Assembly: GCA_025175895.1 (NCBI GenBank)
Contig: CM046008.1
Span: 19,423,255 to 19,487,254 of the forward strand
Direction of reading: 5' to 3'
From: Wurfbainia villosa
Lineage: Eukaryota; Streptophyta; Magnoliopsida; Zingiberales; Zingiberaceae
DNA: 64,000 bases
Shown: positions 31,204-43,814 of the stretch, in pieces
Numbering within the stretch: the first letter of the stretch is position 1
How the letters are laid out: every line of letters starts with the position of its first letter
Notes under the pieces: model-generated
Told to the model about the DNA's origin: nothing
Databases searched by the model: none
The model's input: only the letters and a program-made list of their open reading frames with translations
Position numbers and translations under genes: made by a program

Positions 31204-33340
31204 CTATTCTATTACGCACATGCCTAATCTTCATCTCAAGAGACTAAATTCGGCTTCGGGTAGTGGTTTAGTAAATATGTCTGCTAGGTTAGACTTCGAG
31301 TCAACATATTCGAGTTGTATGGAGCCGTTGGCTACATGTTCTCGAATGGAATGGTGTTTTACCTCTATATGCTTTGTCCTTGAATGGCATATAGGGTTCT
31401 TAGTTAGATTTATTGAACTTATGTTGTCTACAAAATTTTAGTTTTGTCAAGTCCAACCTAAAGTCTCTGAGAGTGTGCTTCATCCAAAGAAGCCGAGTTA
31501 CACACTCACCCATCGCAACGATGTATTCGGCTTCTGGTAGATAAGGCAACACAATGTTGCTTCCTATCGCACTAACTCACTAGACTTGAGCCGGTAGTTG
31601 ACAACAACCACTCGTGCTCTTTCTATCGAGTTTACTACCGCATAATAATCCGAATCGAGTAGCCAATTAGTTCGAACTCAGAGATCTAGGGTACCAAATA
31701 CCAACGTTAAGTGTACCCTTAAGATATCTAAGGATATGTAACTAGGGTTATGTGAGACTCCTTAGCACAGTTATGAAACCTGGCGCACATACTTATCGAA
31801 TAGGATGTCGGGTCGATCATAGCTAAGTATAGAGACTTCCTATCGTGCTCTATAGTATTTTAAGTCAATGGACTTACTTTCTAGGTCTTCTCCTATGTTA
31901 ACATTAATCGCCATTGGGGTGTTTATTATCTTAGCGTCTTGCATTCCAAATCTTTTAATTAACTCCTTAGTGTATTTTTGTTGATATATGTATATACCAT
32001 CCTTAGTTTGTTTAATTTGTAGACCTAAAAAGAAACTTAACTCGCCTACCAAGTTCATTTCAAACTCACTTTCCATGAGTGAAACGAACTCGTTTAGTAA
32101 GGCTGAGTTAGAGGTTCCAAAAATTATATCGTCTACGTAAATTTGAGCTATGAATATTTCTTTACCTAAGGTTTTTACGAAGAGAGTTGGGTCAACTAAG
32201 CCTTGGTTAAACACTTTTGACTTAAGATGGATTGAAAGTCTCTCGTACCAAGCTCGAGGAGCTTGTTTAAGTCCATAGAGAGCTTTCTTAAGTTTTAGAA
32301 CATGGTCGGGTTTATCTAGATTTTCGAATCCGGGGGTTGGCTAACATAAACTTCTTCTTTAATGTATCCATTTAAGAATGCCGACTTAACATCCATTTGA
32401 AACAGCTTAAATCCTCGATGTGCAGCATAAGCTAGCAACATTCGAATGGATTCGAGTCTAGCTACTGGGGCATAGGTTTCGTCGTAATCTAAGCCTTCGA
32501 CTTGACTAAACCCTTTGGCGACTAACCTAGCCTTGTTTCTAACTACTTCACCTTTATCATCAAGCTTATTTCGAAACACCCACCTTGTTCAAATTATCGT
32601 TTTGTCTTTAGGTGGTGGTACTAATTCCCACACTTCATTCCTAGTAAATTGAGCTAGCTCTTCTTGCATTGCAATAATCCAATCGGGATCAAGAAGAGCT
32701 TGTTCAATTGATTTGGGTTCTATCTTTGAAATTAAGGAAATTTGACTAAGGTTCCTATAGATTCTCTAGTTCGAACTCCTAGATTAGGATCTCCTATCAC
32801 TTGATCGATAGGGTGGTTAGTCTGAATCCTAGATTTGGTTGGGTTTGTGTCACCTAATGCTTGATCAATGGGGTGACTTGGTTGAACATTAGTTTGGTTG
32901 GAGTCATCTATCACTTGATCAATAGAGTGACTTGGTTGACTTAGGTTAGGATTAACACTAGACCTGATCTCCGGATCAGAGTTAGGTCTAGTATGAATCG
33001 GCTCGCTAATTGGGGTTGCCGGGGGTTTTGTAGGTTCATGTCCTTCATCAAATACTACATTGATAGTCTCCTCGACTCTAAGGGTGTCGTGGTTATATAC
33101 TTTATAAGCTCGACTTGTAGTGAGTATCCTAGAAAGATTCTGGTCGTGGTTTTGGATGTAAATTTCCCTAGGTAATCCTTAGTGTTTAGGATATGTACCT
33201 TACACCCAAATACCCTAAAGTACTTGATGTTAGGTATTTTATCGTGATAAATCTAGTATGAGGTCTTAAGGTGCCTCTTTACCATAAGGATTCTATTTTG
33301 GACATAGCATGTCTAAACCTATCGGGTAGGTCATATTCGC
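31204..33340 (-). pseudogene. pol: RT and RNase H of CopE pol, broken
   Basis: In element sense: an integrase-RT linker with stops (33340-32580), then RT residues NKARLVAKGFSQVEGLDYDE and FQMDVKSAFLNGYIKEEVYV (32579-32316). After a break comes IYVDDIIFGTSNSAL with the catalytic YVDD and FFLGLQIKQ (32214-31840). RNase H (31840-31204) is frameshifted but keeps HSRTKHIEVK-like and NLADIFTKPLPEAEF-like reading and ends at the complement of CTA 31204-31206. At least four frame breaks, so it is inactive. Confidence 0.88.
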
Positions 33341-34261
33341 TCAACATGGTCCTAGCGGCTTCTTGTAGAGTTCGGTTTTCCGCTCCACTAGGCCATTTTG
33401 TTGAGGGGTCCTAGGGCAAGAGAATTCATGGTGGTATCCGTTTAGGTTACAGAAGTCGGTGAACCTTTGATTTTCGAATTCACCACCATGATCGCTTCTA
33501 ATTCTTTTAACCTTAAGGTTTTTTTGATTCTCGATTAATTTGAATAAATTGATTAATTGATCTAGGGTATCATTTTTATGTTTGATGAACCTAACCCAGG
33601 TAAACCTGGAGTAGTCGTCAATTATGACTAAGCAATATTGACTTTTATTGAGTGACTTGGCTCCATATGAATCGAATAGATCCATATGCAGGAGCTCAAG
33701 TACACTTGAGGTTTGTTCTTGGTTAGTTAACTTGTGTTGTGTCCTAGGTTGTTTTCCTTGTTGACAAGCATTACAGATTTTATTAACCAAATTGTTAAGG
33801 TTGGGTAAGCCTCTGACTAGGCCACTCTGACTCATCTTGTGGACGAGTCTTGGGTGGGAGTGACCGAGTCGTCGGTGCCACAACCATGATTTCTCTTCCT
33901 GTGTCATAAGACATTTGGCTGAGGATTTGATTAAGTTAATTGTATAAATGTTATTTGTCCTAGTTCCTTTGAGTATTGTTTTAGCTGTTTCATTTGTTTT
34001 AATTACACATTCATTTTCTAAAAATACGACCTTATAATTATTGTCACATAATTGGCTTACGCTTAAGGTGTTATATTCAAAATTCTCTACAAGTAATACA
34101 TTTTTAATAACAAAATTCGAGTTAAGCTCGATATCACCTGATCCGATGATTTTGAGCTTGTCGTTATTCCCAAAGGCTACCGATCCTTGTCGTTTGAATC
34201 GAAGCTTCGCGAATTTGAGTTGATCCTCGGTCATGTGTCGGGAGCAACCGCTGTCTAACAT
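33341..34261 (-). CDS. pol: Protease, GAG-pre-integrase and integrase core of CopE pol (open fragment)
   Basis: 306 open codons. It starts LDSGCSRHMTEDQLKF (protease active-site region), then WLWHRRLGHSHPRL and CNACQQGKQ, an intact HHCC zinc-binding set. The integrase core follows: MDLFDSYGAKS, SQYCLVVIDDYSRFTW and SDHGGEF, ending TPQQNGLVERK with the catalytic Glu. This is the best-preserved catalytic domain in the window. It abuts gag (34262 upward) at a stop, so gag and pol may have been one frame. The frame is lost after LYKKPLGPC. Confidence 0.85.
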   Translation of the reverse strand: MLDSGCSRHMTEDQLKFAKLRFKRQGSVAFGNNDKLKIIGSGDIELNSNFVIKNVLLVENFEYNTLSVSQLCDNNYKVVFLENECVIKTNETAKTILKGTRTNNIYTINLIKSSAKCLMTQEEKSWLWHRRLGHSHPRLVHKMSQSGLVRGLPNLNNLVNKICNACQQGKQPRTQHKLTNQEQTSSVLELLHMDLFDSYGAKSLNKSQYCLVIIDDYSRFTWVRFIKHKNDTLDQLINLFKLIENQKNLKVKRIRSDHGGEFENQRFTDFCNLNGYHHEFSCPRTPQQNGLVERKTELYKKPLGPC

Positions 34262-35200
34262 TCATTGATCCTTAAGGGTATCTTTTGAACCGAATGCGTA
34301 TCCGTGGCTTGACTTGAAGGTAGCTTCGTAGTCCGAGTCATCCTCAGGTTCTGACTCAAGTTCAAGTTCGGTCTCTGTGTCGGACTCAATCGATTTCGCC
34401 ATGAAGACGTGGTCTTCGTCTTCTTCGGATGACGCTTCTTCCCATGTCGCATTGAGGACCTTCTTGTGCTTAGGTGCTTGGTGGTTGAGCTTGGGGCACT
34501 CGGACTTTATATGTCCAAACCTGTTACACTCATAACACCTAATATTAGAACTTTTAGGCTTACCTTGGTTGGGTCGAGTTGTGGTTCGCTTTCGTCCCTT
34601 GGCTATCCTTCGAGCTAGGTTCATTAGTTCGGCAGTCAATTCCGGGTCAACTTCTTCTTCGGACTCATCTTCCTCCTCGGTTGGTGGTGGCTTTCTTGCG
34701 ATTTTCTTCTTCTTTGAACCTGCAAACAAGGCTATACCCCTCTCGGGTTCCGAGTTGGACTGCTCATGTAATTCAAAATCTGAAAAGAGTTCATCTAATC
34801 TAAGTTTAGAAAGGTCCTTGGAGACCTTGTAGGCATCGACCATGGATGCCCACAAGGTAGTCCTCGGAAAAGAGTTTAGAACATACCTTATAAGGTCGCC
34901 ATTTTCGACCTTTTGCCCGATTGCGTGTAGGTTGTTGACTATGTCTTGGACACGGGCGTGGAGTTGCATCGCGGACTCGTGTTCCTGCATTTTTAGTGTG
35001 TACAATTTATTGAACAACGAATCACGTTTGCAAACCTTAGCTTGATCCGATCCTTCGTGTAACTCGATCAGCTTTGTCCAAAGGTCCTTTGCGCTAATGA
35101 AGGGGCCGACGTGATTTAACTCCTCCTTGGATAAGCCGCATTGAGGATTTGTGTTGCCTTGGCATCGGCTTCGACTTGTCGTTTTGTCGCAATGGTCCAT
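34262..35200 (-). CDS. gag: gag of CopE, C-terminal part (open fragment)
   Basis: 312 codons, most of them gag. It reads FISAKDLWTKLIELHEGSDQ, LHARVQDIVNNLHAIGQKV and DELFSDFELHEQ (capsid), then a Lys/Glu segment, a zinc knuckle CYECNRFGHIKSEC at 34537-34496 (intact C-X2-C-X4-H-X4-C) and a long acidic tail rich in Glu, Asp and Ser. About the first 20 codons differ in frame from the true reading. Gag N-terminus continues beyond CopF at 43815-43975. It ends DTLKDQ next to the protease start. Confidence 0.82.
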   Translation of the reverse strand: MDHCDKTTSRSRCQGNTNPQCGLSKEELNHVGPFISAKDLWTKLIELHEGSDQAKVCKRDSLFNKLYTLKMQEHESAMQLHARVQDIVNNLHAIGQKVENGDLIRYVLNSFPRTTLWASMVDAYKVSKDLSKLRLDELFSDFELHEQSNSEPERGIALFAGSKKKKIARKPPPTEEEDESEEEVDPELTAELMNLARRIAKGRKRTTTRPNQGKPKSSNIRCYECNRFGHIKSECPKLNHQAPKHKKVLNATWEEASSEEDEDHVFMAKSIESDTETELELESEPEDDSDYEATFKSSHGYAFGSKDTLKDQ

Positions 35201-35223
35201 TGATCATAATCCAAGGAGTCACC

Positions 35224-37023
35224 TGTTGGGTTTTTCCGAGCCGCAAAAACCGCTTTTTGCGTTGCGGAAACCTCGGAAGCCCCGGCCACGGATCCGTGCG
35301 AAGATGTATTAAAACAAAACATGTATGTGTTTATATAAAAACCCTAGATCTACCTTAGATCTAGAAGGTGAGAGTGTTACCCTCGTAGCGACGCCCTTCG
35401 CTTATCCCGCTCGTCCAAAAGGTTCGCCGGAACTCGAGAGTGTCAAGTGTACACTCCTCTATCGGTATCCACACAAGCAATAGGTGGGGAAAAGCATCCT
35501 AGAGTGTGCTAGCACCCCTTGGACGTTCATGGCTAGATGAGGAAGAGAGAGCTTGAGGGAAGAGAGGAGGAAGAAGATGAAGTTACACAACTTAACATCA
35601 CATCATCCATAACCCACTATAAGGGGGTTACATGCATGCATGTAACTCCAAGAGCCAATGGCTCTTGGTCTCCCTCATGAGGTGGCACCCCATGATGTGT
35701 CCATGATGATGTGGAGCATCATCATTGGCCGGCCCCATGCCAAGTCACCATGACATGGCAATTGGTCAAGTCAAAATTGACCATTCATCTTCCCTCTCAA
35801 GTCAAGTCAAACTTGACCTATTATCTCCTATGGTTGATCAAATCCAACCATTTGATTCAAGTCAATTTTAATTTAATGAATCTCTATTCATTAATTTAAA
35901 TTGATTTGATGAATCAAATCTAAATTAGACTCATTCAACACTTCAATCAACTTGAGTCTAACTCAATAAGTCTAATTTGGATTACTCTTAATCCAATTTG
36001 GTTCATCCCATGAACCTAATCCTCATGGTTCATCATATGAACCTAATCTCCATCTAATTTCCCTTATGTGTGTGACCCTATAGGTTCTTGTAACGTTGGC
36101 AATGTCCCTAAACCGCTTTAGGAACATAAGCAATGAGCGGTATCTAGCAACACATCATTGCTACCCAAGTTACAAGAATGTTGAGCTCCAACATCACCTT
36201 TGTGACTACTAATTGTGACTCTCACAATATGTGACAATGTCCCTCTATCCTTGACATCTAGATTGACCAATCGAGGCATAGACCGTGTCATCCTCGGTAC
36301 AATCTAAATCTTGATCTCCAAGTAGACTCACTAATCAAATGAGCTCAATATCTCATATTGACTCATTTGGGCATGGCCATGCACTTCGTGGTCTCACTCT
36401 ATCAAGAATATCGATGTCACCCCTGGCCATATAGGAGGGATAGATCCCATCTACATCACTCACATCCCTCCGCATAATTTGTTACATACCCAAGAATCGC
36501 TTTATAGTCCACCCATTTACGGGTGACGCTGACGGCCAAAGTATGCAACTCCTTATGTAGGGAACCATGGTGACTTCAGTGTCTAAGGACTAATAGTCAT
36601 ACTAATAGCCACATGAGAAAGTATATGACACTCATATAACGATCCATGATACTTTCTCATGGGGTCATTCAAGATACATTCTCCAATGCATACCCATGTG
36701 TCAACTTGATATCTCATATCCATGACTTGTGAGATCAAGTCATCTTGTTGACCTACATGCTAGTCTCTACGCATTAACATTGTCCCCGAATGTTAGTACT
36801 CGACTAGGAATGATTAAGAGTAGTGTTCTCTATATCATCTCATTATCGATTCAACCAATCGATTGATATAGATCAGAACCTACTACTCAAGGACATTATT
36901 ATATTTAGTTATTTGGCACCAATACAAGTAAATATAATAACCATGCAATTATAAATAGGAATATGATACAATAAAGTCCATACAACAATCATCACATGAT
37001 TGGCTCTAGGGCTTTCACTAACA
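35224..37023 (-). repeat. 3' LTR of CopF (1800 bp)
   Basis: Begins TGTTGGGTTTTTCCGAGCC and ends GCTTTCACTAACA, followed by the polypurine complement ATCTCCCACTAGC. Differences from the right LTR concentrate in the first 250 bp at GC-rich words. Homologous to solo LTR-I and LTR-J. Confidence 0.93.
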
Positions 37024-37029
37024 ATCTCC

Positions 37030-38520
37030 CACTAGCACTAGTGCCAATCACCGTAGTATCTAATACCCAATGACCTTGTGTGACCATCATGCTTTTCTCG
37101 TGCCAAAGCCTTGGTCAAGGGATCCGCGATGTTAGCCTCTGGGTATTTCTACAAATCTTCACATCTCCTCGATCGACAATCTCACGAATGAGATGGAAGC
37201 ACCGATATATTCGGCCTCGCTTGTAGAATCAATAATCGTGGTCCTGCTTGGAACTCTTCCGACTCACGGCTACCTATTCAAGCAAAACACGAACCCCGAT
37301 CGCGATCTATAATCATCCCGGTCACATTTGAAGTCGCATCGCAGTAACCCTTTACCCTAGCTCCTCATCGCCTCCAATATCAAGAAATATTCTTTAGTCC
37401 TTCTCAAGTACTTAAGAATATTCTTGATCGCTATCCAGGACGCCACCGATCTCGATCGGGTATCTACCGCCATGCTCAAAGCATACGAGACATCGTGACA
37501 GTACATGATGGCGTACATATGATAGATCCTATAGCAGCAGCGTAAGGGATCTTATCCATGCGGTCTCTCTCCTCTCTAGAAGAGGGACTTTGAGTCTTCA
37601 AAGACTCACACCATGTGACATCAAGTCCTTTCTTGGAATTCTCGCATGGCAAACCAAGTAATACCGTGTCAATGTATGTACTCGACTTAGGCCAAGCAAT
37701 CTCTTAGATCTATCTCTATAGATCTTTATGCCTAGAATACAGTCGCTTCACCTAAGTCCTTCATTGAGAAGCACGCCTCACCAAGTCTTCACAGATCAGA
37801 GCGGCGGGATTTCATTCACAATGAGTAGTATGTCATACACATATATTAGAATGAAGACAAATGTGTTCCCATTATCCCTCTTGTATACACAGTGTTCATC
37901 TTCTTTTTTGATGAAACCAAACTTTTGATCGCATCATCGAATCAAGATTCCACTCGAGAAGCTTGCTTTAGCCCATAAATGGAATGGACCTTGCATACCT
38001 TCCCAAGATGTTGTGGATCTACAAAACCCTCAAAGTTGTGTCATGTACACATCCTCGAGTAAGTTTCCATTCGTAAACGCATTTGACATCCATCTGCCAT
38101 ATCTCATAATCGTGGTATGCTGCAATAGCAAGCAAGATCCGAATGGACTTAAACATCACCACTGGAGAAAAGGTTTCATCATAGTCAATACCATGAATTT
38201 GCTTGAAACCTTTAGCCACCAATCGACCCTTATAGGTATGCGTAAGTCCATCCATGTCCGCTTTCTCCTAAAGACCCACTTACACCCAATGGGTTTGACC
38301 CTTCGTGGATCAACCAAAGTCCATACTTGGTTAGTGTACATGGATTCCATCTCGATCTCATGGCGTCTAGCCATTTCTCAGATCTGGGCTCATCACAGCC
38401 TTCCTCGATAGGAGGTAGGCTCATTCTCAATGAGCATAACGTCATCATGGTCGACAAGAGAAATGAGTATCTCTCAGTCGACGACGCACTTATCGACTGC
38501 AAGAGGTAGGTCTACCTGAA
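37030..38520 (-). pseudogene. pol: RT and RNase H of CopF pol, heavily degraded
   Basis: In element sense: WTLVDPRRVKPIGCKWVFRR (38374 downward), GRLVAKGFKQIHGIDYDETF and YHDYEIWQMDVKCV (38255-38019), then short remnants of RT and RNase H. The C-terminus near 37140 still gives an NIADPLTKAL-like reading. Many small deletions break the frame every 50-100 bp. The YVDD box is not clearly readable. Confidence 0.8.
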
Positions 38521-39692
38521 CAGGCTGTTGTTCCACAACTCTTTATGCAACAACCTAATCACCCACAACACTTTGTGGTTCTTGTTCAGCCTCCATCAAG
38601 GCCTCAGTGCTATGGTCCTTATCTTTAATTTCTTCAAGATCGAAGGTATTCTACTAGTTTTTCTAGAAACAAAATCCTTTCTAAAAAACCCAGCCTTTTG
38701 CCACAAACACTTTGTGCTGACTGGGAATGTAGAAGTAATATCCCTTTGTATCCTTGGGATATCCAACAAAATAGCACCTATCGGATTTGGGTCCCAGTTT
38801 GTCTGAGACTTGACGTCGAACATAAGCCTCACAGCCCCAAATCCTCATAAAAGACATCTTGGGATTTTTCCCTGTTCATATCGTATATGGTGTCTTTACC
38901 ATAGCCTTGGATGGTACATGGTTAAGGGTAAAGGCTGCTGTGTCCAGAGCATATCCCCAAAAGGATATAGGAAGATCTGTGTGACTCATCATAGATCGTA
39001 CCATATCCAATAGGGTACGATTCCTCCATTCGGATACACCATTCCACTGTGGTGTTCCAGGAGGAGTGAGTTGGGATAGAATCCCACACTCAGCTAGATA
39101 GTCACGAAACTCATGGCTAAGGTATTCACCACCTCGATCTGATCGAAGTATCTTAATACTCTTGCCAAGCTGGTTTTGTACTTCATTCTTGAATTCTTTG
39201 AACTTTTCAAAGGATTCAGATTTATGTGTCATAAGATACACATAACCATATCTACTGAAGTCATCAAGAAATGTAATGAAGCACCAGAACCACCTTTAGC
39301 AAAGAACATTGAAAGGACCACATACATCACTATGTATAAGTCCTAACAAATCACATTGCACTTTCGCTATGTCCACTAAAGGAGTCTTGGTCATCTTACC
39401 TAAAAGGCAAGACTCGCATGTCTCATATGATTCAAAATCAAATGAGTCTAGCCCCCATCCTTATGGAGCCGAGATGTTTACTCTCATTTATGTGACCTAA
39501 GCGACAATGCCAAAGATAAGTTTGGTTCAACTCATTTGACTTGAACCTCTTGGTACTTATGTTATAGATAGGGCTCTCTAAGTCTAGAAAGTAGAGTCCG
39601 TTCATTAGAGGTGCACTACAATAGAACATATCATTTAAATAAACTGAACAACATTTGTTCTTTATTATAAATGAAAATCCTTTCTTGTCCAA
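38521..39692 (-). pseudogene. pol: Integrase region of CopF pol, broken
   Basis: GAG-pre-integrase with NQTYLWHCRLGHINES (39692-39438), a frame break, then integrase core residues KILRSDRGGEYLSHEF and TPQWNGVSEWRNRTLLDMVR (39241-38876). In the usual motif TPQQNGVSER the Gln and Arg are both Trp here. A C-terminal piece follows to 38596. Catalytic Asp and Glu codons are present but on separated frames. Confidence 0.85.
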
Positions 39693-39713
39693 ACAAGAAA
39701 CAGAAATGATGTT

Positions 39714-40370
39714 CTAGGTTAAGGCCAGCACAAAACAACATTCATCTAATTCTAATACAAGCCCAGAGGGCAGAGATAGATCATAAGTTCCTACAGCAAC
39801 AGCAGCAACCCTTGCTCCATTGCCTACTCGTAGGTCCACCTCGCCCTTTGTCAATGCCCTGCTATTTCTCAGCGCCTGCACATTGGTACAAATGTGAGAT
39901 GCACATCCGGTATCTAATACCCATGATGAAGAAATAGATAGATTGACTTCTATAACATTTATACCTGAAGTAGAAGTCTCACTTCTCTTCTTCTTAAGAT
40001 CTTCCAGGTATGCCTTAGAGACTTCATATCTCTCATGCCTAGCTTGTCCTTGATACAGTTGACGAAGATGTCCAACCATATCATAAGCATTCATGAACTC
40101 GTGTTGCTTCTGAAGCTCAGAGTTCATGGTCGCGAGCAATAGACATGACACATCTAATGCATCATCTTGATGCTTCTTGTAAGCATCTTTGTCATCTCGC
40201 GAGGTAGTGGCAGGAGGTGCCTCCGGAATGGGCTGCTCCAGGACGTACAACTTCCTTTCTTGGGTGAGAATAATTCTCAGGTTCCTGTACCAGTCCAGGA
40301 AATTTGCTCCATTGAGCTTGTCCTTCTCAAGGACAGATCGCAGAGAGAGAGTGTTCGTGTTTGTCGACAT
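39714..40370 (-). CDS. gag: gag-protease open fragment of CopF
   Basis: 218 codons from ATG 40370 (MSTNTNTLSLRSVLEKDKLN). The first 150 residues are copia gag: NFLDWYRNLRIILTQERKLY, YDMVGHLRQLYQGQARHERY. It then passes to the protease (VLDTGCASHICTNVQ, active-site DTG) with the middle of gag, including any zinc knuckle, deleted. It ends CCFVLALT. The start follows a 1.65-kb leader and is the expected gag start. Deletion has kept the frame open. Confidence 0.82.
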   Translation of the reverse strand: MSTNTNTLSLRSVLEKDKLNGANFLDWYRNLRIILTQERKLYVLEQPIPEAPPATTSRDDKDAYKKHQDDALDVSCLLLATMNSELQKQHEFMNAYDMVGHLRQLYQGQARHERYEVSKAYLEDLKKKRSETSTSGINVIEVNLSISSSWVLDTGCASHICTNVQALRNSRALTKGEVDLRVGNGARVAAVAVGTYDLSLPSGLVLELDECCFVLALT

Positions 40371-42017
40371 AGTTATCTACAACATACAATGCAGAGAATT
40401 AATATCATATTCCTTTTATCATTTAATTAGGCCTTTAATCAAATGATGCTCCCACTAAATTATAGGAATTTTGTAGAATCGAGTTATGGATGTGGTCAAA
40501 TCACTTTTACTAGATTCATACAAACTAGCTATAATTCTTGCAGGACAAGATCCACATCATACTAAGCCTTGAGTTAGCTTTGGCTAAATCGCCCAAGACT
40601 TAGTACGATCGGTGGTTAACACATTACCGATTACATCTCTATGCAACTCTTGTTTATAGGATTAAGACCCACATTTACAAAAGACCTTGAGTTAGCTTTG
40701 GCTAAATCGCCCAAGATTTAGTGTAAATGCGATCTTAACCTATCTTTCCAACGATTGGAATATGCCTATAGTTCTACTCGATCCAATTGAGTTAACTAGT
40801 TTTGCTCAATCTAATTGAGCTTACTCTAACCCGAGTCGTGATAGGTGGGACCAAGATTGTCCCTCCGCACCCTACCAAGATAATATGCGTTGCTCTGCTT
40901 TGGCAGATTCAACAACAACAAATGATCGAGGTAGTGATGGGTATCAAGGCTCGGTAGGCATTTTCGAGTTGATTCGATTATGATCTAATCTAATCGTAAT
41001 GTGTATCTTATACGCATTTAGGCCTTTATTATCCTATATTAGCATGCATCATATACATACATTAATTATTCTAGCATGCATCATATACATACAAGAAAAT
41101 TAACCTAGCATGCATCATACACATACAAACATTTTTCTACTCGCCTTCCACACATACATACAAGCAAAATCAATTAAATATACATATATATATATCAACA
41201 TATATATATATATATATCATTAAATGTGATATAGTCATGGCCCTACTACGATCTTCTCAAGCCAATGAGAAGATCGGACGGTCAACCTAAGGCTAGCGGC
41301 TTCTCCAAGCGCTTCCTTTGACCGCCATGTGTCGTCGTCACCCTTCTCGTAATCTCGTCTTCGAGTGGACTTTCCACCGCTCCATTTTGTACATTACAAA
41401 TATGAAACTCGAGTTACATTCGAGTCTAAAAACTAATTACAACTAGAATTTCAAAATAAGAGGTACGACGCGCAGGTCGCATACACTATACAACACGCAC
41501 AACCACAAAACGGCACGCAGGCCGTATTATGAATTACAACACACTTATTCAATCAAATTGGGGTCATTGGGCCATGACAATCACAGAATTATACATAATT
41601 CTAAATTATGTATTTTTACAGAAATTTCTATAATTTTTCCTAATTTATTTCGAATTTATGAGTCAACTCTCCGTAACGAAACCCGCTTAAGCGGTTTCCG
41701 GCGCGATCAAGGGACATGGCCCTTTCGGGATAGGGCAGGCGCCTACCGCAAAAAATAAACTTCACGAGTGTCCCTACAATGATCTTACAACGACTTAAGT
41801 CGCTGTCCCAAAAACCTAAAGCGAGAACTCGCTGATTCGGAGAGTTTTTCTCGACGGTTGAAGCCTATGAGTGTCCCAACACTCGTTGCTTCGACTCTAC
41901 GAGAAAAATACCCAAAAATTCTATAAAATAAGAAAATTTACAGAAACATATAAATCTGTAATTTTTATATCTAATATAAAAACTACAAAAACGAAACACA
42001 TACATGCTTCGCACGTG
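40371..42017 (-). other. CopF 5' leader
   Basis: Non-coding, 1.65 kb. It holds a direct repeat of TTGAGTTAGCTTTGGCTAAA plus following bases (near 40570 and 40685), three units of about 36 bp with TAGCATGCATCATA (41041-41130) and a TA microsatellite near 41180-41216. No gene supported. Confidence 0.6.
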
Positions 42018-42029
42018 GCTCTGATACCA
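42018..42029 (-). other. Primer-binding site of CopF
   Basis: GCTCTGATACCA on the plus strand, exact complement of the tRNA-Met site, 1 bp from the LTR edge at 42031. Confidence 0.92.
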
Positions 42030-42030
42030 C

Positions 42031-43814
42031 TGTTGGGTTTTCCGAGCCGCAAAAACCGCTGCATGGAAACCTCGAAGCCCGCCACGGATCCGCGCGAAGA
42101 TGTATTAAAACAAAACATGTATGTGTTTATATAAAAACCCTAGATCTACCTTAGATCTAGAAGGTGAGAGTGTTACCTCGTAGCGACGCCTTCGCTTATC
42201 CCGCTGGCCCAAAAGGTTCGCCGAACTCGAGAGTGTCAAGTGTACACTTCTATCGGTATCCACACAAGCAATAGGAGGAGAAAAGCATCCTAGAGTGTGC
42301 TAGCACCCCTTGGACGTTCATGGCTAGATGAGGAAGAGAGAGCTTGAGGGAAGAGAGGAGGAAGAAGATGAAGTTACACAACTTAACTTCACATCATCCA
42401 TAACCCACTATAAGGGGGTTACATGCATGCATGTAACTCCAAGAGCCAATGGCTCTTGGTCTCCCTCATGAGGTGGCACCCCATGATGTGTCCATGATGA
42501 TGTGGAGCATCATCATTGGCCGGCCCCATGCCAAGTCACCATGACATGGCAATTGGTCAAGTCAAAATTGACCATTCATCTTCCCTCTCAAGTCAAGTCA
42601 AACTTGACCTATTATCTCCCATGGTTGATCAAATCCAACCATTTGATTCAAGTCAATTTTAATTTAATGAATCTCTATTCATTAATTTAAATTGATTTGA
42701 TGAATCAAATCTAAATTAGACTCATTCAACACTTCAATCAACTTGAGTCTAACTCAATAAGTCTAATTTGGATTACTCTTAATCCAATTTGGTTCATCCC
42801 ATGAACCTAATCCTCATGGTTCATCATATGAACCTAATCTCCATCTAATTTCCCTTATGTGTGTGACCCTATAGGTTCTTGTAACGTTGGCAATGTCCCT
42901 AAACCGATTTAGGAACATAAGCAATGAGCGGTATCTAGCAACACATCATTGCTACCCAAGTTACAAGAATGTTGAGCTCCAACATCACCTTTGTGACTAC
43001 TAATTGTGACTCACAATATGTGACAATGTCCCTCTATCCTTGACATCTAGATTGACCAATCGAGGCATAGACCGTGTCATCCTCGGTACAATCTAAATCT
43101 TGATCTCCAAGTAGACTCACTCTAATCAAATGAGCTCAATATCTCATATTGACTCATTTGGGCATGGCCATGCACTTCGTGGTCTCACTCTATCAAGAAT
43201 ATCGATGTCACCCCCGTCATATAGGAGGGATAGATCCCATCTACATCACTCACATCCCTCCGCATAATTTGTTACATACCCAAGAATCGCTTTTATAGTC
43301 CACCCATTTACGGGTGACGCTTTAACGGCCAAAGTATGCAACTCCTTATGTAGGGAACCATGGTGACTTCAGGTCTAAGGACTAATAGTCATACTAATAG
43401 CCACATGAGAAAGTATATGACACTCATATAACGATCCATGATACTTTCTCATGGGTCATTCAGTATACATTCTCCAATGCATACCCATGTGTCAACTTGA
43501 TATCTCATATCCATGACTTGTGAGATCAAGTCATCTTGTTGACCTACATGCTAGTCTCTACGCATTAACATTGTCCCTGAATGTTAGTACTCGACTAGGA
43601 ATGATTAAGAGTAGTGTTCTCTATATCATCTCATTATCGATTCAACCAATCGATTGATATAGATAAGAACCTACTACTCAAGGACATTATTATATTTAGT
43701 TATTTGGCACCAATACAAGTAAATATAATAACCATGCCTTTATAAATAGGAATATGATACAATAAAGTCCATACAACAATCATCATATGATTGACTCTAG
43801 GGCTTTCACTAACA
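42031..43814 (-). repeat. 5' LTR of CopF (1784 bp)
   Basis: TGTTGGGTTTTCCGAGCC to GCTTTCACTAACA, next to TSD TCACC. Nearly identical to 35224-37023 apart from its first 250 bp and a few small indels. Confidence 0.93.

Larger units (their letters stand above)
35224..43814 (-). mobile_element. CopF, full-length decayed Ty1/copia element
   Basis: LTRs 35224-37023 and 42031-43814, TSD TCACC at 35219-35223 and 43815-43819, inside CopE gag. On the minus strand: primer-binding site, 1.65-kb leader, gag-protease, integrase, RT and RNase H. The LTRs are nearly identical from about 35480/42260 onward, so this is probably among the youngest insertions, yet its pol is heavily broken. Confidence 0.93.

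Noticed and set aside
41180..41216. Matrix attachment or origin from TA repeat
   Set aside because: A short TA microsatellite in a retrotransposon leader is common and gives no specific evidence.
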